Part shown: positions 46,780-58,952 of the stretch, one piece after another
Numbering within the stretch: position 1 is the stretch's first letter
Layout of the letters: each line of letters starts with the position of its first letter
Source: Oxytricha trifallax
Taxonomy: Eukaryota; Ciliophora; Spirotrichea; Sporadotrichida; Oxytrichidae
Direction: 5' to 3'
NCBI GenBank assembly: GCA_000711775.1
Contig: ARYC01002011.1
Coordinates: 1-64,000, forward strand
Length of the DNA: 64,000 bases
Position numbers and translations under genes: made by a program
The notes under the pieces: generated by a model
The model's database searches: none
What the model was told of the DNA's origin: nothing
Seen by the model: the letters and a program-made list of their open reading frames with translations, nothing else

Positions 46780-47237
46780 CAGGCGAAGTTAATAGTTATG
46801 CCATATATAAAAATTCCTAAGAAATTATATATAAGCACTATTTAGAAGTAGTAAAACTTAGAGAGAATGAAGAAAACAAATAAAAATCATAGAATGAATA
46901 GAAATTTATATAAATAAAATAACGAGAATACAAAGTAGGAATTGATTTTAGGAATATGGAGGGGGGAAATAAATAACTATTTATTAGAGAAGAAAGTTAA
47001 TCTCCATTACTTACACTTTAAATGGCATAGAATAGAATACAATATAAGAGAGGACGAATTGGTATATTATACACGTTCAAATCTAAGTATACTACTCTTA
47101 ATCTCAACTATCGATATAGTCTTAAAAAGATTGTAGTGATAGTCATTCTAATAAGGCAGGGGAGTCGGAACATGCCAAGGATCATTATAAAGTTTGTATT
47201 ATATAGCTTAGCCTTTGCATTACCCATAATTTAATGA
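46780..47237 (+). other. Coding-like segment, about 150 codons, unknown function
   Basis: A frame open to TGA 47235-47237 reads GEVNSYAIYKNSQEIIYKHY, a basic glutamine-rich middle, and ends in a hydrophobic stretch (IIIKFVLYSLAFALPII) that could be a membrane anchor. The chance of such a run is not negligible at this composition. Confidence 0.35.
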
Positions 47238-47289
47238 GAGTAAGGAATTTTAATTGCTGTAATTTTCAAGGGAAACTAATAATTCTGTC

Positions 47290-47650
47290 TACTGAGGAAT
47301 TCTTGCCTCAGATTTAACTTATCAGCTGACTTATAAGCTGATGAATCTCGTAAATGTTAACAATAGCATCAAATTTAAGTCCTAGATTTCTCTGGCTCCT
47401 TCCCTCGGGTACATCTCTAAAGTGAAAAATAGTATGTTTTTATACGTCTAGCTACTCTCCAACTAAAAGTCTTTCTTTTTTTGCATCACTGTGCCGTCCG
47501 TAGCTTTAAGAGTAAATTGAAGCTTGTTGTATTTTTCATGAAAATCAAAATCGAAGCAATAATTGTACTTATATCTGCACAATCTCTCCTGAATTAGTAT
47601 TCATATCTTTCAATATGCATCTCTTCTAATCAATCAAACCTGCAAGAACT
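47290..47650 (-). other. Minus-strand coding-like segment
   Basis: It reads YKYNYCFDFDFHEKYNKLQF, LKATDGTVMQKKKDFQLESS and TLEMYPREGARE in one frame, with frame changes on both sides. No family recognised. Confidence 0.35.
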
Positions 47651-48489
47651 ACAACAGCAGTATTTCAAATATCTAATTAATTCAAATTCTGATCTAGAAC
47701 AAAATATTTTTTTCACAAATAGAAATCTTCACAAAATGCAGAAACTTTTTCTCGTTTTAATAAGTCAATTAATACTGTAAAATATAAATTAAAAGTCATA
47801 TATGCTATTAAAGTGGAAATTAAAATAATGTAATAATAAAAAATGCTTTGCTTTTAATATTTTTTTGTTAGATATATTAATAAGGTAAAATGTTTCTTTT
47901 AAAGTAGTATATTTTAATGTAGATATAATATTTATTAAATTTAAACAAATTTATTCTTGAGTTTATCAGAATTTAAAATGTAGAAATGAGGTATAAATTT
48001 AAGTCAATTTAATATTCTGCAAAGGAGAGATAAAAACATGGACAATAAGGGCTAAATGAACCAGATAAAAATCCTAGAAATTTGACAAGTAGCTTTAGAG
48101 AAAGCAGATTGACTCTATGTGGCCATGAAGATCACCTTGCATCGATTCTAGACCCTGCTCAATTGCCACCAAAAGGAACAAAATGCGTGTCACGTAATTC
48201 AACTGTGTCGATAAGCATATCAAATCAATCAACATGTGGAAGGCGTTTCAATTAGGTATCAGTTAGCACATCAGATCGCTTTATGTATGCTTCCTCTCTT
48301 AAGCAAAGATTCTACAGTTGGAAGAATGATGTAAGACCGACAGCTTCTTCAAAATTATTTATTCATCTTGAGAATTATGGCTTTATTAGTGTTTGAAAAA
48401 TAATTTACTGAGAAACCTATTATCGGTCAGGTGTAAGGACTCGACCTGTTAAAGCAAGTTATTTAAATTTCACAATTGTAATAAACTGC

Positions 48490-49200
48490 TTTATGTGAGA
48501 GCTAGTTTAATTTTTCAACTTATAATCAATTATCTCACACTGATCAGGAGTCATAAATTTTACATTGGTTTAAAGTTGTAAAATTCTTCTAATTAATTGT
48601 CATTATGTCTTAAGTTTTATTATATAAGTCTATCGTTCACATGAAATGAATGCCTACGTTATTTTATTTGAATAGGAAAAGTCGATCTTACTAAGTTAAT
48701 TTGAATTTTGTGAATTAATTTTATCTTTAGTTTGCTTTGATTTTTATCAAGTTAACTTTATGATTAATGTTTTAATGTCTTGTATTTGTTTTTTAATTTT
48801 AATTGAAATTATAAATTAAATCAAAACTCTAACAAACTCAAACAAAGACTATCAAATTAACTTATTAAACTAGCATTTTTATAGAAAGAAATAAAATCTA
48901 ATTTTGTAGATTATTTTTAAACTCTAACAAAGTCTAACAAACAGTAGTATTTTGTTATTTAAATCGCTTTAATTTAAACTTTTCAGATTAATAAATTCAT
49001 AAATTTAATCAAGAATTGCTATACAGTAATTTTTAAAACTGCAAATTCATCTCTATAGCACATTTACCTTTCCTCCATTCTAGTTCACAATATCTATCAA
49101 ACCTTTCATTTAATTGTTATACATATTACTAATTTATTTATGAATTCCATAAAAGGGGATTTTTTACCAGTAGGTGGTGAAATTTTCCCCATAATTAAAA
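48490..49200. repeat. Dispersed repeat, copy 2 (partner 22740-23350)
   Basis: Same order of conserved blocks as copy 1, ending in a GGTGGTGAAATTTT segment comparable to GGGGGTGAAATTTAG of copy 1. Confidence 0.6.
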
Positions 49201-50504
49201 GTGCAAATATTTTTAAAAAAATATTATATCAGCCCTTAATTTAATGACAAATGAAATGATCAAATTTTGCATTATTAACTTTTTTATAAAAAAATTTATT
49301 AAATTTGCCTATATTATAGTTTGAGTTATAAGTTTGTTATCTAAAATAATATACAAAGAATCAATGAAATGATAGGAATATTTTAATATACAATTTTATA
49401 TATTGTAAAAATATCATGTATAATTTCTCATAATTAAAATTAAGAGATTTATTTTCTATCTATAGTTAATCATTTTTATAGAAATAGAATTTTGATGAAA
49501 TTAATTTGTTTTAGCTTTAAATAATTTCATTTTATTTGTAATAGTTTATTTATGATAATAAATCAATTTTAATTTAGTTAATTTGGAATATTCTTGTATT
49601 TGTATTTTAATAGTAAAGTTAGACTATTTAATTAGAACAATTAATGAATAAAATGATTATCTTCATAAATAATGCTTAAGCAGATTTTATTTCAAATTGC
49701 TATTATCTTAAAATTAGAAAAAAATATTTTCAAATTATTCTAGAATTATAGAACTCTAAAATATTTGTATAATATATTTGAAAAGTTATAATAAATGAAT
49801 TTAAACTAAGAGAAATAAATTTTACTCATAATCTTTAAGTTTATAGGGATTTTAAAATTTTAATTACATTTAGTTTGGATGAAGTTAAATTTTCAATCTT
49901 TAAGATTAGTAGAAAAGTTAACATTGATTACATGATATTTTAAGTGTAATTATTTAAAAAGTTGTTATTTTGATAAAATTTATGCATAAATAGTTAGGTG
50001 AATTTTCGAATACTAAGATGTAGACTAAAATGAGAAAATAATTGTAAAATAAGTAATTTTGTTAGAGTTTGGTAGAGTTTTTGGCTAAAAACTCAATGTT
50101 TAATTATTTACAGAATTATTCTCATCTTATATCTCATGAATTAATCTATCCTCTAATTTCTATATGATAATTATCATATCATAATAAATAGAACTATATT
50201 TATCTCAAATGTCATTAGTTAAAATTATTTATTTTTTAAAATTTTTTCCATCGTAAATACTTAGAGAAATACTTTAGAATTCTTTTCAAATAATAAAATT
50301 ATAAAAATATTCATAATTTAATGATAACTATAATTAATACCTAAAATTGAAAGAATTATATACAGTTTTTATAATAATATATAAATAAATTTTAATATAT
50401 CTTGAAATTTTAAGATGATAGTCGAATTTACTAAGAAGACATTCTTTCTGCGCTCTAATTTCCACTTATTTTAAACTCTACGGGGTTTAGGGGTTTAATG
50501 AAAC
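49201..50504. other. AT-rich sequence, no gene recognised
   Basis: Only chance-length frames. Confidence 0.4.
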
Positions 50505-50942
50505 TTACATATAAATTATTATATTTTTGCTACTCATATCGTCCCGAAGCCCAGAAACAGCAAAATGTTGTTATCTATCAACTGTTTCTCACTAGATTTA
50601 AAGATTTATGACATAAAATAATTTACTCATTTAGGAGCATAATTTCAGCACATTTTGGTGAAAAAGTATTCCGATATAAATATGGCATGACAACAATAAA
50701 TGATGACGTGAATAAATCATATCTTAAAATAGATAGTGATTGTCCTTTTCTTTATAAACAATTTATTAATTAATTCCTACTTGTGAAATCAAACTGAATT
50801 ATATTTATCAAATTTAAATATATCAGATAACAGAGAGAATTTAGTGAGATACAATTGATATATAACAACGAATAGTTGTTTCTGGGCTTCGAAGACGATG
50901 TGAGTAGCAAAAAATATAATAATTCATATGTAAGTTTAATTC
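50505..50942. repeat. Inverted-repeat element (~120-bp arms)
   Basis: Left ATGAAACTTACATATAAATT ... CGAAGCCCAGAAACA and right complement of AAACTTACATATGAATT ... CGAAGCCCAGAAACA. It adjoins the right arm of the larger inverted repeat. Confidence 0.7.
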
Positions 50943-51537
50943 TTACAATTGTGAAATTTAAATAACTTAGTTTAACAGGTCGAGTCCTTTCACCTGACCG
51001 ATAATAAGTTTCTCACTAAATTATTTTTAAAACACTAATCCTAGCCATAATTTTCAAGATAAATAAATAATTTTGAAGAAGCTGCCGGTCTTGCATCATT
51101 CTTCCAACTGTAGAATCTTTGCTTAAGAGAAGAATCATACATGAAGCGATCTGATGTGCTAACTGATGCCTAATTGAAACGCTCCTCCACATGTTGATTG
51201 ATTTGATATGCTTATCGAGACTGTTGAATTACGGTAGACGCATTTTGTCTCTTTTGGTGGCGATTGAGCAGGGTGATCTCCATGGCCACATATTGCGTTT
51301 GGCGATGAGTGAATCTGCTTTCTCTAAAGCTACTTGCCAAATTTCTAGGATTTTAATCTGGTCCATTAAGCCCTTCTTGTCAATGTTATTATCTCTCCTC
51401 TGCAGAATATTAAATTAACTTAAATTTATACCTCATTTTTCCATTTTAAATTATGATAAACGCAAGAATAAATTTGATTAAATTTTACAAATATTATTAT
51501 AATATACTTTTCTAGTTTTATGAAATATTGTAGAAAT

Positions 51538-51943
51538 ACATTTGAATTTGGAAAATGAATTAAAATTAAAATTAATTATTTATAAATTATCTTCAGTTAA
51601 TTTTTTGAAAAATGTCTCCAAACCCTAGCAAAATTACACTTTCTGGACAGAACAATATAAATGAGACGGTGGTTAATATTGCTATAATGAATTTATTTCT
51701 TCTCAAAAGCGAGAAAAACCCATTATACTGTTTTTGGGAGCTAGCTCAAAATCAAAATATCTACCTTCCAGGTATGATTCAAAAATATTGAAAATAGTAG
51801 AGTTCAGCTAAAAATTTCTGGGTATAGCGTAGAATCGACTTAGTTTTGAATTTTAAGTCACTTTGGATTTGGTAACTGCCATGATTTTAATATTTAATTT
51901 ATTTAATTTTGATTTATTTCCAAAATCGAATGTATTCCTACAA
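51538..51943 (+). mobile_element. TA-flanked MITE, copy 3, with a non-palindromic cargo
   Basis: The ends match 33294-33708 and 35246-35660: TTGTAGAAATACATTTG ... CGAATGTATTCCTACAA, flanked by TA (51536-51537, 51944-51945). It is 406 bp. Unlike the others, the centre is unique sequence with a small frame from ATG at about 51612 (MSPNPSKITLSGQNNINETV, then FWELAQNQNIYLPG) that ends at a possible GTATG splice donor. It looks like a MITE that has picked up a gene fragment. Confidence 0.7.
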
Positions 51944-52499
51944 TAGTAAATACTTTTTAAACTTAATTTTTAATATTATTTTCTTTTTTATATAGACAAA
52001 TTTAGTTGAATGATAAATGCTGAAAATTTATTGCAATTATAAAAAGTATATAAAAATTAGATTCTTCCGTGCATATTTGAGACACGTCTGGAATACAAGA
52101 GATCAAATATTTTAAATCTTTATTTATAAGAAAAAGGTAGATAAAACCCCATAAGTATTAATTTTATGCAATAATGGTAATCGTAATTTTTGATTAAAAG
52201 AAATACTATTATTTACTATATTTTAAGATTATAATCAGTTAAAAAAAGCAATTCCTTTTAGAGATTCAAACTCTATTTAAATTATTTCTTCTCGCGTGTA
52301 TCACAATCAGAACATGTGATTATTTTTAATTTTCTATTATCTCATCTTACTTTTAAATATCAATTAATTTGGGTTCAATTCATATATTACAAACTAATGT
52401 ATTCCAGCGCGAGTTTTCTTTTGAATTCTAGTGAAAAAGTTTAATAATTAAGAAAATACCAAAAATTAAATAGTCCAAGATAGTAAAAGAATTCTTCAA

Positions 52500-52695
52500 G
52501 AAAATACAACTATTGCAAAAAAATGGAAATAGTTATGAAGGTGAATGGAAAAATGATAAACCAAAATAAATTTAAAACCTAATAGATTTTAAATAAAACA
52601 GTTAAGGAATTAAAAAATAATTAAAGATTATTTTTTAACTACTCAATACATTGATGAAGCTGATATTTTATGAAAGTGACCTCTCTCTAAAATAC
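52500..52695 (+). pseudogene. Short gene fragments: MORN-like and ABC-transporter-like
   Basis: NGNSYEGEWKNDKPK (about 52527-52571) fits a MORN repeat. LTTQYIDEADIL (about 52638-52672) fits the post-Walker-B region of ABC-A type transporters (usual form LTTH..DEAD.L). They are in different frames, and a TGA follows. They could be MDS pieces of two genes or chance. Confidence 0.35.
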
Positions 52696-53319
52696 ATTTT
52701 TTCTTATTTATTAATATAAGTTTTTAATTTATTTATGACTTTTTATAAATTACTTAATCTTAAAATATTACTCTTGGGGTTTTATTATTACCAAAACTAT
52801 AACTACATTGCTTGATTCTTAAAAATATGTAATTATTGTTACTAATATGAAAAGATGATCTTATGAGTAAAACTTATTTTACTTTATAAAAATGTTAAAC
52901 TAAGCTTAGTGCTTAAATAATCAAAACAAGCTCTGCGTAAGCCGTCTTATAATAAAAATAATGACTCGTCTCTAAATTATCTGGGGTGAACTTGTGGGGT
53001 CTATCAAGAGGGCTATCTCTTAAACTACAAAACGATTATTCAACGAGAGTACAAATCAATGTATAGGTAAAGAATAACTTTAGTGACTGAGAGGTTTCGG
53101 ATAATCATCCGTAATGAGAGGCATGTGTCAAGCAATTATGGAATTCGTAGAGTGTGTATAAGTTAGATGACTGAGAAAAATTCATTTATCTTAAAGTCTT
53201 CTCGATCTGTAAAGAAATGGAGAATTTACTATGAGTAGATTAATTGAACATGTCAACTGCTGTAATAGTAATGAGGAAGCATCTTGATCCACAAAAAATC
53301 TTTTTAGTGCTATATAAAG

Positions 53320-53366
53320 TATGCTGGGTTTGAGATATCAAGGAATTCCCATATCTCAAACGCTAC
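53320..53366. repeat. Short inverted repeat GTTTGAGATAT / ATATCTCAAAC
   Basis: An 11-bp perfect stem separated by a 12-nt loop containing GGAATTCC-like sequence. No gene association clear. Confidence 0.6.
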
Positions 53367-53459
53367 ATCTTATTGTCTTTTTTTCCATTTTTGTTTATGA
53401 GTATTAGAGAAAAAAAATTTTATATTAATTTACAATCATCACATATCTTCAAAATAATT

Positions 53460-53600
53460 TTTGCAGTGTTTCTTCCTGGTAGTCCACAGATGCCATTAGG
53501 AAGATGTTTTGCAAGACGACTCAGAGATAGGACTTGAAAGACGTTGAGATAAATCAGGATGAAGATGACGTTGATGATGATAAAAATAAAACACTTTTCT
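53460..53600 (+). other. Possible acidic coding segment
   Basis: It reads KMFCKTTQRQDLKDVEINQ followed by DEDDVDDDKNKT, after an AG-ended pyrimidine tract. Short; function unknown. Confidence 0.25.
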
Positions 53601-54659
53601 CTACATTTCCATTCTTTATTAATATATTAGGTATCCTGATTAATGTTAATTATATTTCTATAATTATCTATTATTTCATATTATATACATAAATCTTAAA
53701 TCACAGTGAAGAATTTTTTAGAAAATCATGCATGCGAGTAGCAAATAGATTGTTCTGTTATACGTTCGTTCTCAAGAGAATAAACTGTAATATGTATTTA
53801 ATTTTTGAAATAAAACTGTATAACATTAGGAACTAATGATCAAAGTGTGAATTAAAAAGCTAACTTTAAAGTTAATTATACCTACTTCTATTATGGGACT
53901 ATTGAACAATAATTATGCCCTCAACAGAATTCAATTCCACTTCTGTCTTATATAAAGAATGCTAATAATTTATTCATTAATATTGCATGAATCAATTTAG
54001 TAATCTAAAAGCGAAAAATTATAATAAAAAATGTAACATTAAAATTTATATTTTAACAATGTGTGGTTAAATTCATGACTGAAAATGTTGTTTGGTATTA
54101 TAAATATAACTTTTTAACCTATTTACAATGTTTGTCATCTGAAAATAAAAAAAATAACAAATCACCTTTAAATTATCATTTAAGTATCATTTTCTTAAAA
54201 AATTGTTTAAAACCATATATAATTTCTTACTTTTTGAAATATAAGGTAAATACTCTCATAATACTATAATTTGATAAATTTAGCATGTAAATAATCGAAT
54301 TATACAAAACTTTTTTTTTAATATGATTTTCTTAAAAGAGAAAAAATAATTTTTGCATGAATTTATTTTATTAATCATTTCTACTTTCTTCTTTGGCATG
54401 TTTATATTCTTTTTTATTGAATTTTAAATAAATAATATTAATAAAGTAGGGAGATAGTAAATTATAAACTTATTAATTAATCAATTGTGTAAGTAACTGC
54501 CACCAATAAAAATATTTCCAGATTAATTTATATCTCTGTTTATTTAACTGCTTCATTTTTTAAATAATGTTCTATAGGATTAGATTTTATTATGTTATCG
54601 GCTTAGAGTTTACTAGCTCTAAAATCTATTTATTTTTATTAAATTTTTAATAAAAAAAG

Positions 54660-55240
54660 ATTTCATATCCAAGCCAGTGATTTAAGTTCTTGTCCAAACT
54701 GAAGTTCTACAAAATTGTGAATAACTGTGATATCTTCAACTTATCTTCATGATAACTTTAGGATGTCTCCCATAGAAATCTGGGAAAAAATTGATCGCCA
54801 ATCCAAATTTTAGTGAAGATCATAAACAATTATTAGTCAATTTAAAATAAAACAAGAATGTTAAAAATTATTAAGGTTTAATTGTCGCAAAATTTTAATT
54901 CTTTTTGTTAGAGTCAATATCGAAAGTTAAAAATTAATTAGACATCGAATAAGATATATATTCGCAAGATATAAAATTAAAAATTGTAATCAAATATTTA
55001 TGTAATGATAAAAATTTTTGATATTTAAAAATACTTACAAATTATACTTACTCAACAAGGCTATTTAGAAATAATTATTGATGATCTTAAGGGATCTGAG
55101 AGTGAGAACATGTAAAAATTACAATTTATATTAAAAGAGTCAATAGAATTAAATGGTTATCAATAAGAGATATAGATTTAGATTTGAAAATTCTTATATA
55201 TTTAAGATGCTGTAGATGGGCTTTACCCAAGTATTAATAA
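54660..55240 (+). pseudogene. Decayed coding segments, unknown function
   Basis: Several adjacent frames read as plausible protein: CLPQKSGKKLIANPNF, then DDLKGSESENMQKLQFILK, then KMLQMGFTQVLINENILRI. Frame changes separate them. They continue into the left arm of the palindrome at 55240-56030. Confidence 0.35.
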
Positions 55241-56030
55241 ATGAAAATATTTTGAGAATAAATGAATACTTTATTAATATCGAATTTTTATAAATTGAGT
55301 TTTAAATAAGGCTTAAGAAATATGCGGAAAAGGAATATACAAGCATATGATAGCAAAGTAAAATGCAAAAATTAAAAAACTTATTGCTGAAAAATAACAA
55401 GATACTTGAGAGTCAAAAATGACCACATGAGCGCTAATTGTGTGTTCATAAATAAATATTCAGCCAATATCAAAGGACATTTGCATTAATTCAGGTTCTT
55501 AAATAGCATACCTCTCTCTGTCATTATCCTTTGTTTTTAATAGACTATTAATTAGTTATAATATTTTTAATAATTTTTATTTTTACTCAATTTATTAAAT
55601 AAAAATATTAGATAATATCATAATTCTCTATAGAGAAATTCAATTAAGTTTACGAAATAAAAGTTTTAATTTTCTAATGCTAAATTATTAAAAATATTAT
55701 AATTAATAAATAGTCCATTAAAAACAAGGGATTATGACAGAGAGAGGCTTGCTATTGAAGAACCTGAATTAATACAAATGTCCTTTGATATTGGCTGAAT
55801 ATTTATTTATGAACACACAATTAGCGCTCGTGTGCTCATTTTTGTCTCTCATTATCTTGATATTTTTAAGAAATAAGTTTTTTAAATATTTGCATTTTAC
55901 TTTGCTATCATATGCTTGTATATTCACTTTTCACATATTTTTTAAGACTTATTTAAAACTTAATTTATCAACATTCTATATTAATAAAGTATTCATTTAT
56001 TCTCTATATATTTCCCTTATTAATTCAAAA
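55240..56030. repeat. Long palindrome including duplicated coding-like sequence
   Basis: Arms of about 390 bp centred near 55640. The left arm contains GAGAATAAATGAATACTTTAT and GAGCGCTAATTGTGTGTTCA, and the right arm their near-complements. The outer third of each arm is part of the coding-like sequence described at 54660-55240, so a gene piece was inverted and duplicated. Confidence 0.85.
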
Positions 56031-56163
56031 ATTAAACCAGGAGTATTAGTAATTTCAGAACATGTGCACTTGGACAATTATAAATTCAAACAGATTATTT
56101 AATACAATGCTACAACTGTTGAAGTTAAGACCTAAACAATGAAGCCTCCCTTTGCTAAAATGA

Positions 56164-56532
56164 AAGAGCTATGAGGACATGAAGGAGTTGATCACTGAGA
56201 AAAGCAAATATCACAAGACCCTATTCTCATAGATAGCTTATGGATAAACAGTGAAAAGAGAAAACGAAAATATCACAAATGAAAGACATTAAATTATTAC
56301 AATTTAGAGGAAGATAAGAAAAGAAATTTTATTACAAAAAATCAATGAAAATAATGATACAAAAATCAATGAAAATTATGATGACAAAAGACAAAGACAA
56401 GACATTAAGTAGTAAAATTTAAAACTTTTCACATTAAATCTATTGACAATAATCATATTTTTGGAAGAATAATATAAAAGATTGTAGAGATTAATTAAAA
56501 TGATTAAAATTATACATTTTAATAAATCATGA
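56164..56532 (+). other. Coding-like frame, 122 codons, 3' end of a gene?
   Basis: Open from just after a TGA to TGA 56530-56532 with TAA/TAG as Gln. It reads KSYEDMKELITEKSKYHKTL, a Glu/Asn/Lys-rich coil-like middle, and a hydrophobic LKLFTLNLLTIIIFLE. It may continue the broken gene upstream of the palindrome. Confidence 0.35.
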
Positions 56533-56859
56533 TATATAATAATAAAAGTTAATATATAACAATTAATAATTTGACAACCTATCTCGCACCTTTTTTATAG
56601 TATGGACATGGCAAAATAATTTTCAAAGAATGATTATGTACTTTTACTCCGGTTTGGGACGTTGATTCCTACAAATCGATCGGAATTATATTATAAGCCC
56701 AGGACACCAATGTTAGCGAGAAAGGGAAGAAAGAGCATAAAATGATTATATATTCCTGGTTGGTTTAATCCCCAGTATTAATTTCTGTAAAGTATTAAAT
56801 AATAATAATAATAATAATATTATAAGCCTGAGGATATAGGCAAGATTGTTAGGTTTACA

Positions 56860-57674
56860 ATGCATTAGGTTGTATTGATCTGCCAATAATCTCTAGAAAA
56901 TATAATGATTTAAAGCTAAAAAGCTCGTTGCAATAGAACTAGTCTTAATATAGAACATATTGAATATTTGCTAAATAAAAAAACTCTTGAGCTATGGCGT
57001 GGGTACTCATTGTAAACTCGTGCTTTAATGTTTCATAGAAAGTTCTCTGACCATGCCATATCACCTTCTTAATTATACTACCTATACAAGGAAAACAAAA
57101 TAAAATATTAATTGATTAAATCAAGATTTAAGTTGACGCCATCGAGAATTTAAATCATTGATGAGCAAAGATTCTAAATCTTTTCGGCTCTATGTGGTAA
57201 GATCAACGATGGGGTAAAATTTTATATATGGATAAAATTGTCTTCAAACCCTATAAAGTTGAGGCTAAGACATGGGCAAAGCCTGGGATAAATTTTTAGA
57301 AAAATAAATTAGGGCTGAAGTTACAGCTGTAAGTCGGCATTGTGTTTATCAGTCTCGAGAAAGGATTAGAGGGCTTCTATATCAAGATAAAATCAATAAA
57401 AATTGAGGACATAGTTATAATGATCGAGTATTTAGAAGTAAGAAATCATAACAAAATTATATCGATATTTTGGGACAACTTAGAGTCTCACCATAGCAAG
57501 AAGGTTTTAGCCAAGATCGAGAGTTATGGGTGGGAGGCTATGTTCAAGCGCCATACTCTTCGCATTATCATTGTATTGAAGAAGTTTTTGTCCCAAATTA
57601 AGCACCATTATAAGCAAGAGCTGGTTCGATTAAATTTTGGTTTAAGCCAAAATTAACACATAAAATTAATCTGA
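56860..57674 (+). pseudogene. TBE-like DDE transposase (TBE-D)
   Basis: From an ATG at 56860 the first frame reads LNIEHIEYLLNKKTLELWRG, then MFHRKFSDHAISPSQLYYLY, which parallels MFHRQFPELHISTLSIANIY of the TBE-A transposase. After a frameshift near 57225 come YMDKIVFKPYKVEAKTWAKP (first acidic motif, followed by the usual W..PG), IISIFWDNLESHHSKKV (second, D-N-x3-H) and, in a third frame, APYSSHYHCIEEVF (third motif, with Glu). It is therefore a DDE transposase of the TBE/IS630-Tc1 type with at least two frameshifts. The stop used here is TGA 57672-57674. It converges with the 22-kDa-like gene as in TBEs. Confidence 0.72.
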
Positions 57675-57800
57675 GAGTCAATAGAAAGTGTTTCCACCAT
57701 GATAATTGTGAGAATTATTAAGCGATATAATAAAGAAAGACTTAATAGCTTGATATATTGAACATTATATAATTGAATAATTAGTTCTAAACACTGCAAT

Positions 57801-58521
57801 TCATTCCATGTCCACATCACCATAGGCTCTCTTTGCCTATGCCTACATCTTTTCTAAGTCCTCTTTAATCTTTTTTTTAGGTTCTTTAAGGTTGGTTTCT
57901 TGCTTAAAGTCAGCAAAGCTCTGGGTCAGTTCATGGTACTATCTTTTCTATCTCTGCTTTCTAGGCTAAATATTCTGCTTCATATATTGTAAAGCTTTTA
58001 CTTTTTATTCTATAATAATGGTTATTCAACATAATTGGGGTGATTTGAGAAGAATGGCTCCTTCTGAATTTTCTTGAATATATCCTCTCTTATCTATATT
58101 TAATTCTTTATCTCTTCATCTGCATCAGAAATATTTCTCACTCTATTGGCATGTTTAACCAAGTTGCTTAGAAATTGGGGATATAGGGTGCCCAGGACTC
58201 CATAGAAGTACCTTCTATCAGGGAGTGTCTTGTAGTCATTATAATAATTCATGAAACTCATGAATCTTTCATCATTCTTTATCTGATGGAATATTTTTCC
58301 AACAAAAAATTCCGAGTAGTATGGAACGTTGAAGGCCATAATATCAGCTGCCTTTAGCAAATCTTGATCTCCTTTAAAAAGGTCCTTAAAAATCTCATGG
58401 TTAAATGGTCATCTGCAGGCATAAATACCCCTCTAAAACTAATATAAATAAAAATGCTTACTCTAAATTTGTTTTATAGCTGTCTGATATCATGGTCCCT
58501 AACTTGACAATCAAGGCTCAT
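57801..58521 (-). pseudogene. 22-kDa-like protein (TBE-D)
   Basis: The start is MSLDCQVRDHDIRQLQNKFR at 58521, open through GVFMPADDHLTMRFLRTFLK, which aligns with GLFLPTQEGTQILFLKALLS of TBE-A. After a frameshift (about 58363) it continues KAADIMAFNVPYYSEF and LPDRRYFYGVLGTLYPQFLS, the counterpart of LPERNFFFGVLATLKPEYLN. Two later frame changes lead to the Lys/Glu-rich tail (KEPKKKIKEDLEKM) and TGA 57801-57803. Homology is unambiguous though distant. Function unknown; that every TBE type keeps it argues for a role in transposition. Confidence 0.78.
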
Positions 58522-58807
58522 AATTCTAAAAAGCTTTTGTTAATAACTAATAAGTCACCTTTTTTATAAGTTGAATATAGTCATTGTCTTCCTGAACCTA
58601 GTCTATAGGGCTATTCTGATTCTATTGTTTGAGAGCTAGCCAAATAATTACCAGTAAATAGTAATATAACTTAGACTATTTAAGGCTCTTTTATCACTAA
58701 ATGTATTGTCATCTTAAGATCTAAGTTTTGACAATCAACTTTTAATATAATAAAAGCAAGCAGATTATCTATAGAAGTTGCTAAAACGCCATTATAAGAC
58801 ACGTTTA

Positions 58808-58842
58808 GCCGGAGCAAGGAGTCATGCAAGAGAATTTCGGAG
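58808..58842 (+). repeat. Short dispersed repeat (partner at 7259-7294)
   Basis: See 7259-7294: GCCGGAGCAAGGAGTCA and ATTTCGGAG shared. It lies in the divergent spacer of TBE-D. Confidence 0.55.
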
Positions 58843-58952
58843 CTAGAAGTTAGGCAAGTTCTTAACTTTTTACTATCTAGCTTTATTACATAGAGATGGA
58901 CTATGTAAGCATATGAGAATATCATTATGAATGAAGTAATGAATCAAACTGC

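Larger units (their letters stand above)
48036..51420. mobile_element. Region bounded by long (~450 bp) inverted repeats
   Basis: 48036-48490 and 50940-51420 are inverted copies at roughly 85-90% identity, including GACTCGACCTGTTAAA and GCAAAGATTCTACAGTTGGA. A coding-like stretch is present in both arms (for example SVSTSDRFMYASSLKQRFYS on the + strand of the left arm). The 2.4-kb centre is AT-rich and holds the dispersed repeat of 22740-23350. It could be a foldback element or an inverted duplication. Confidence 0.6.
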
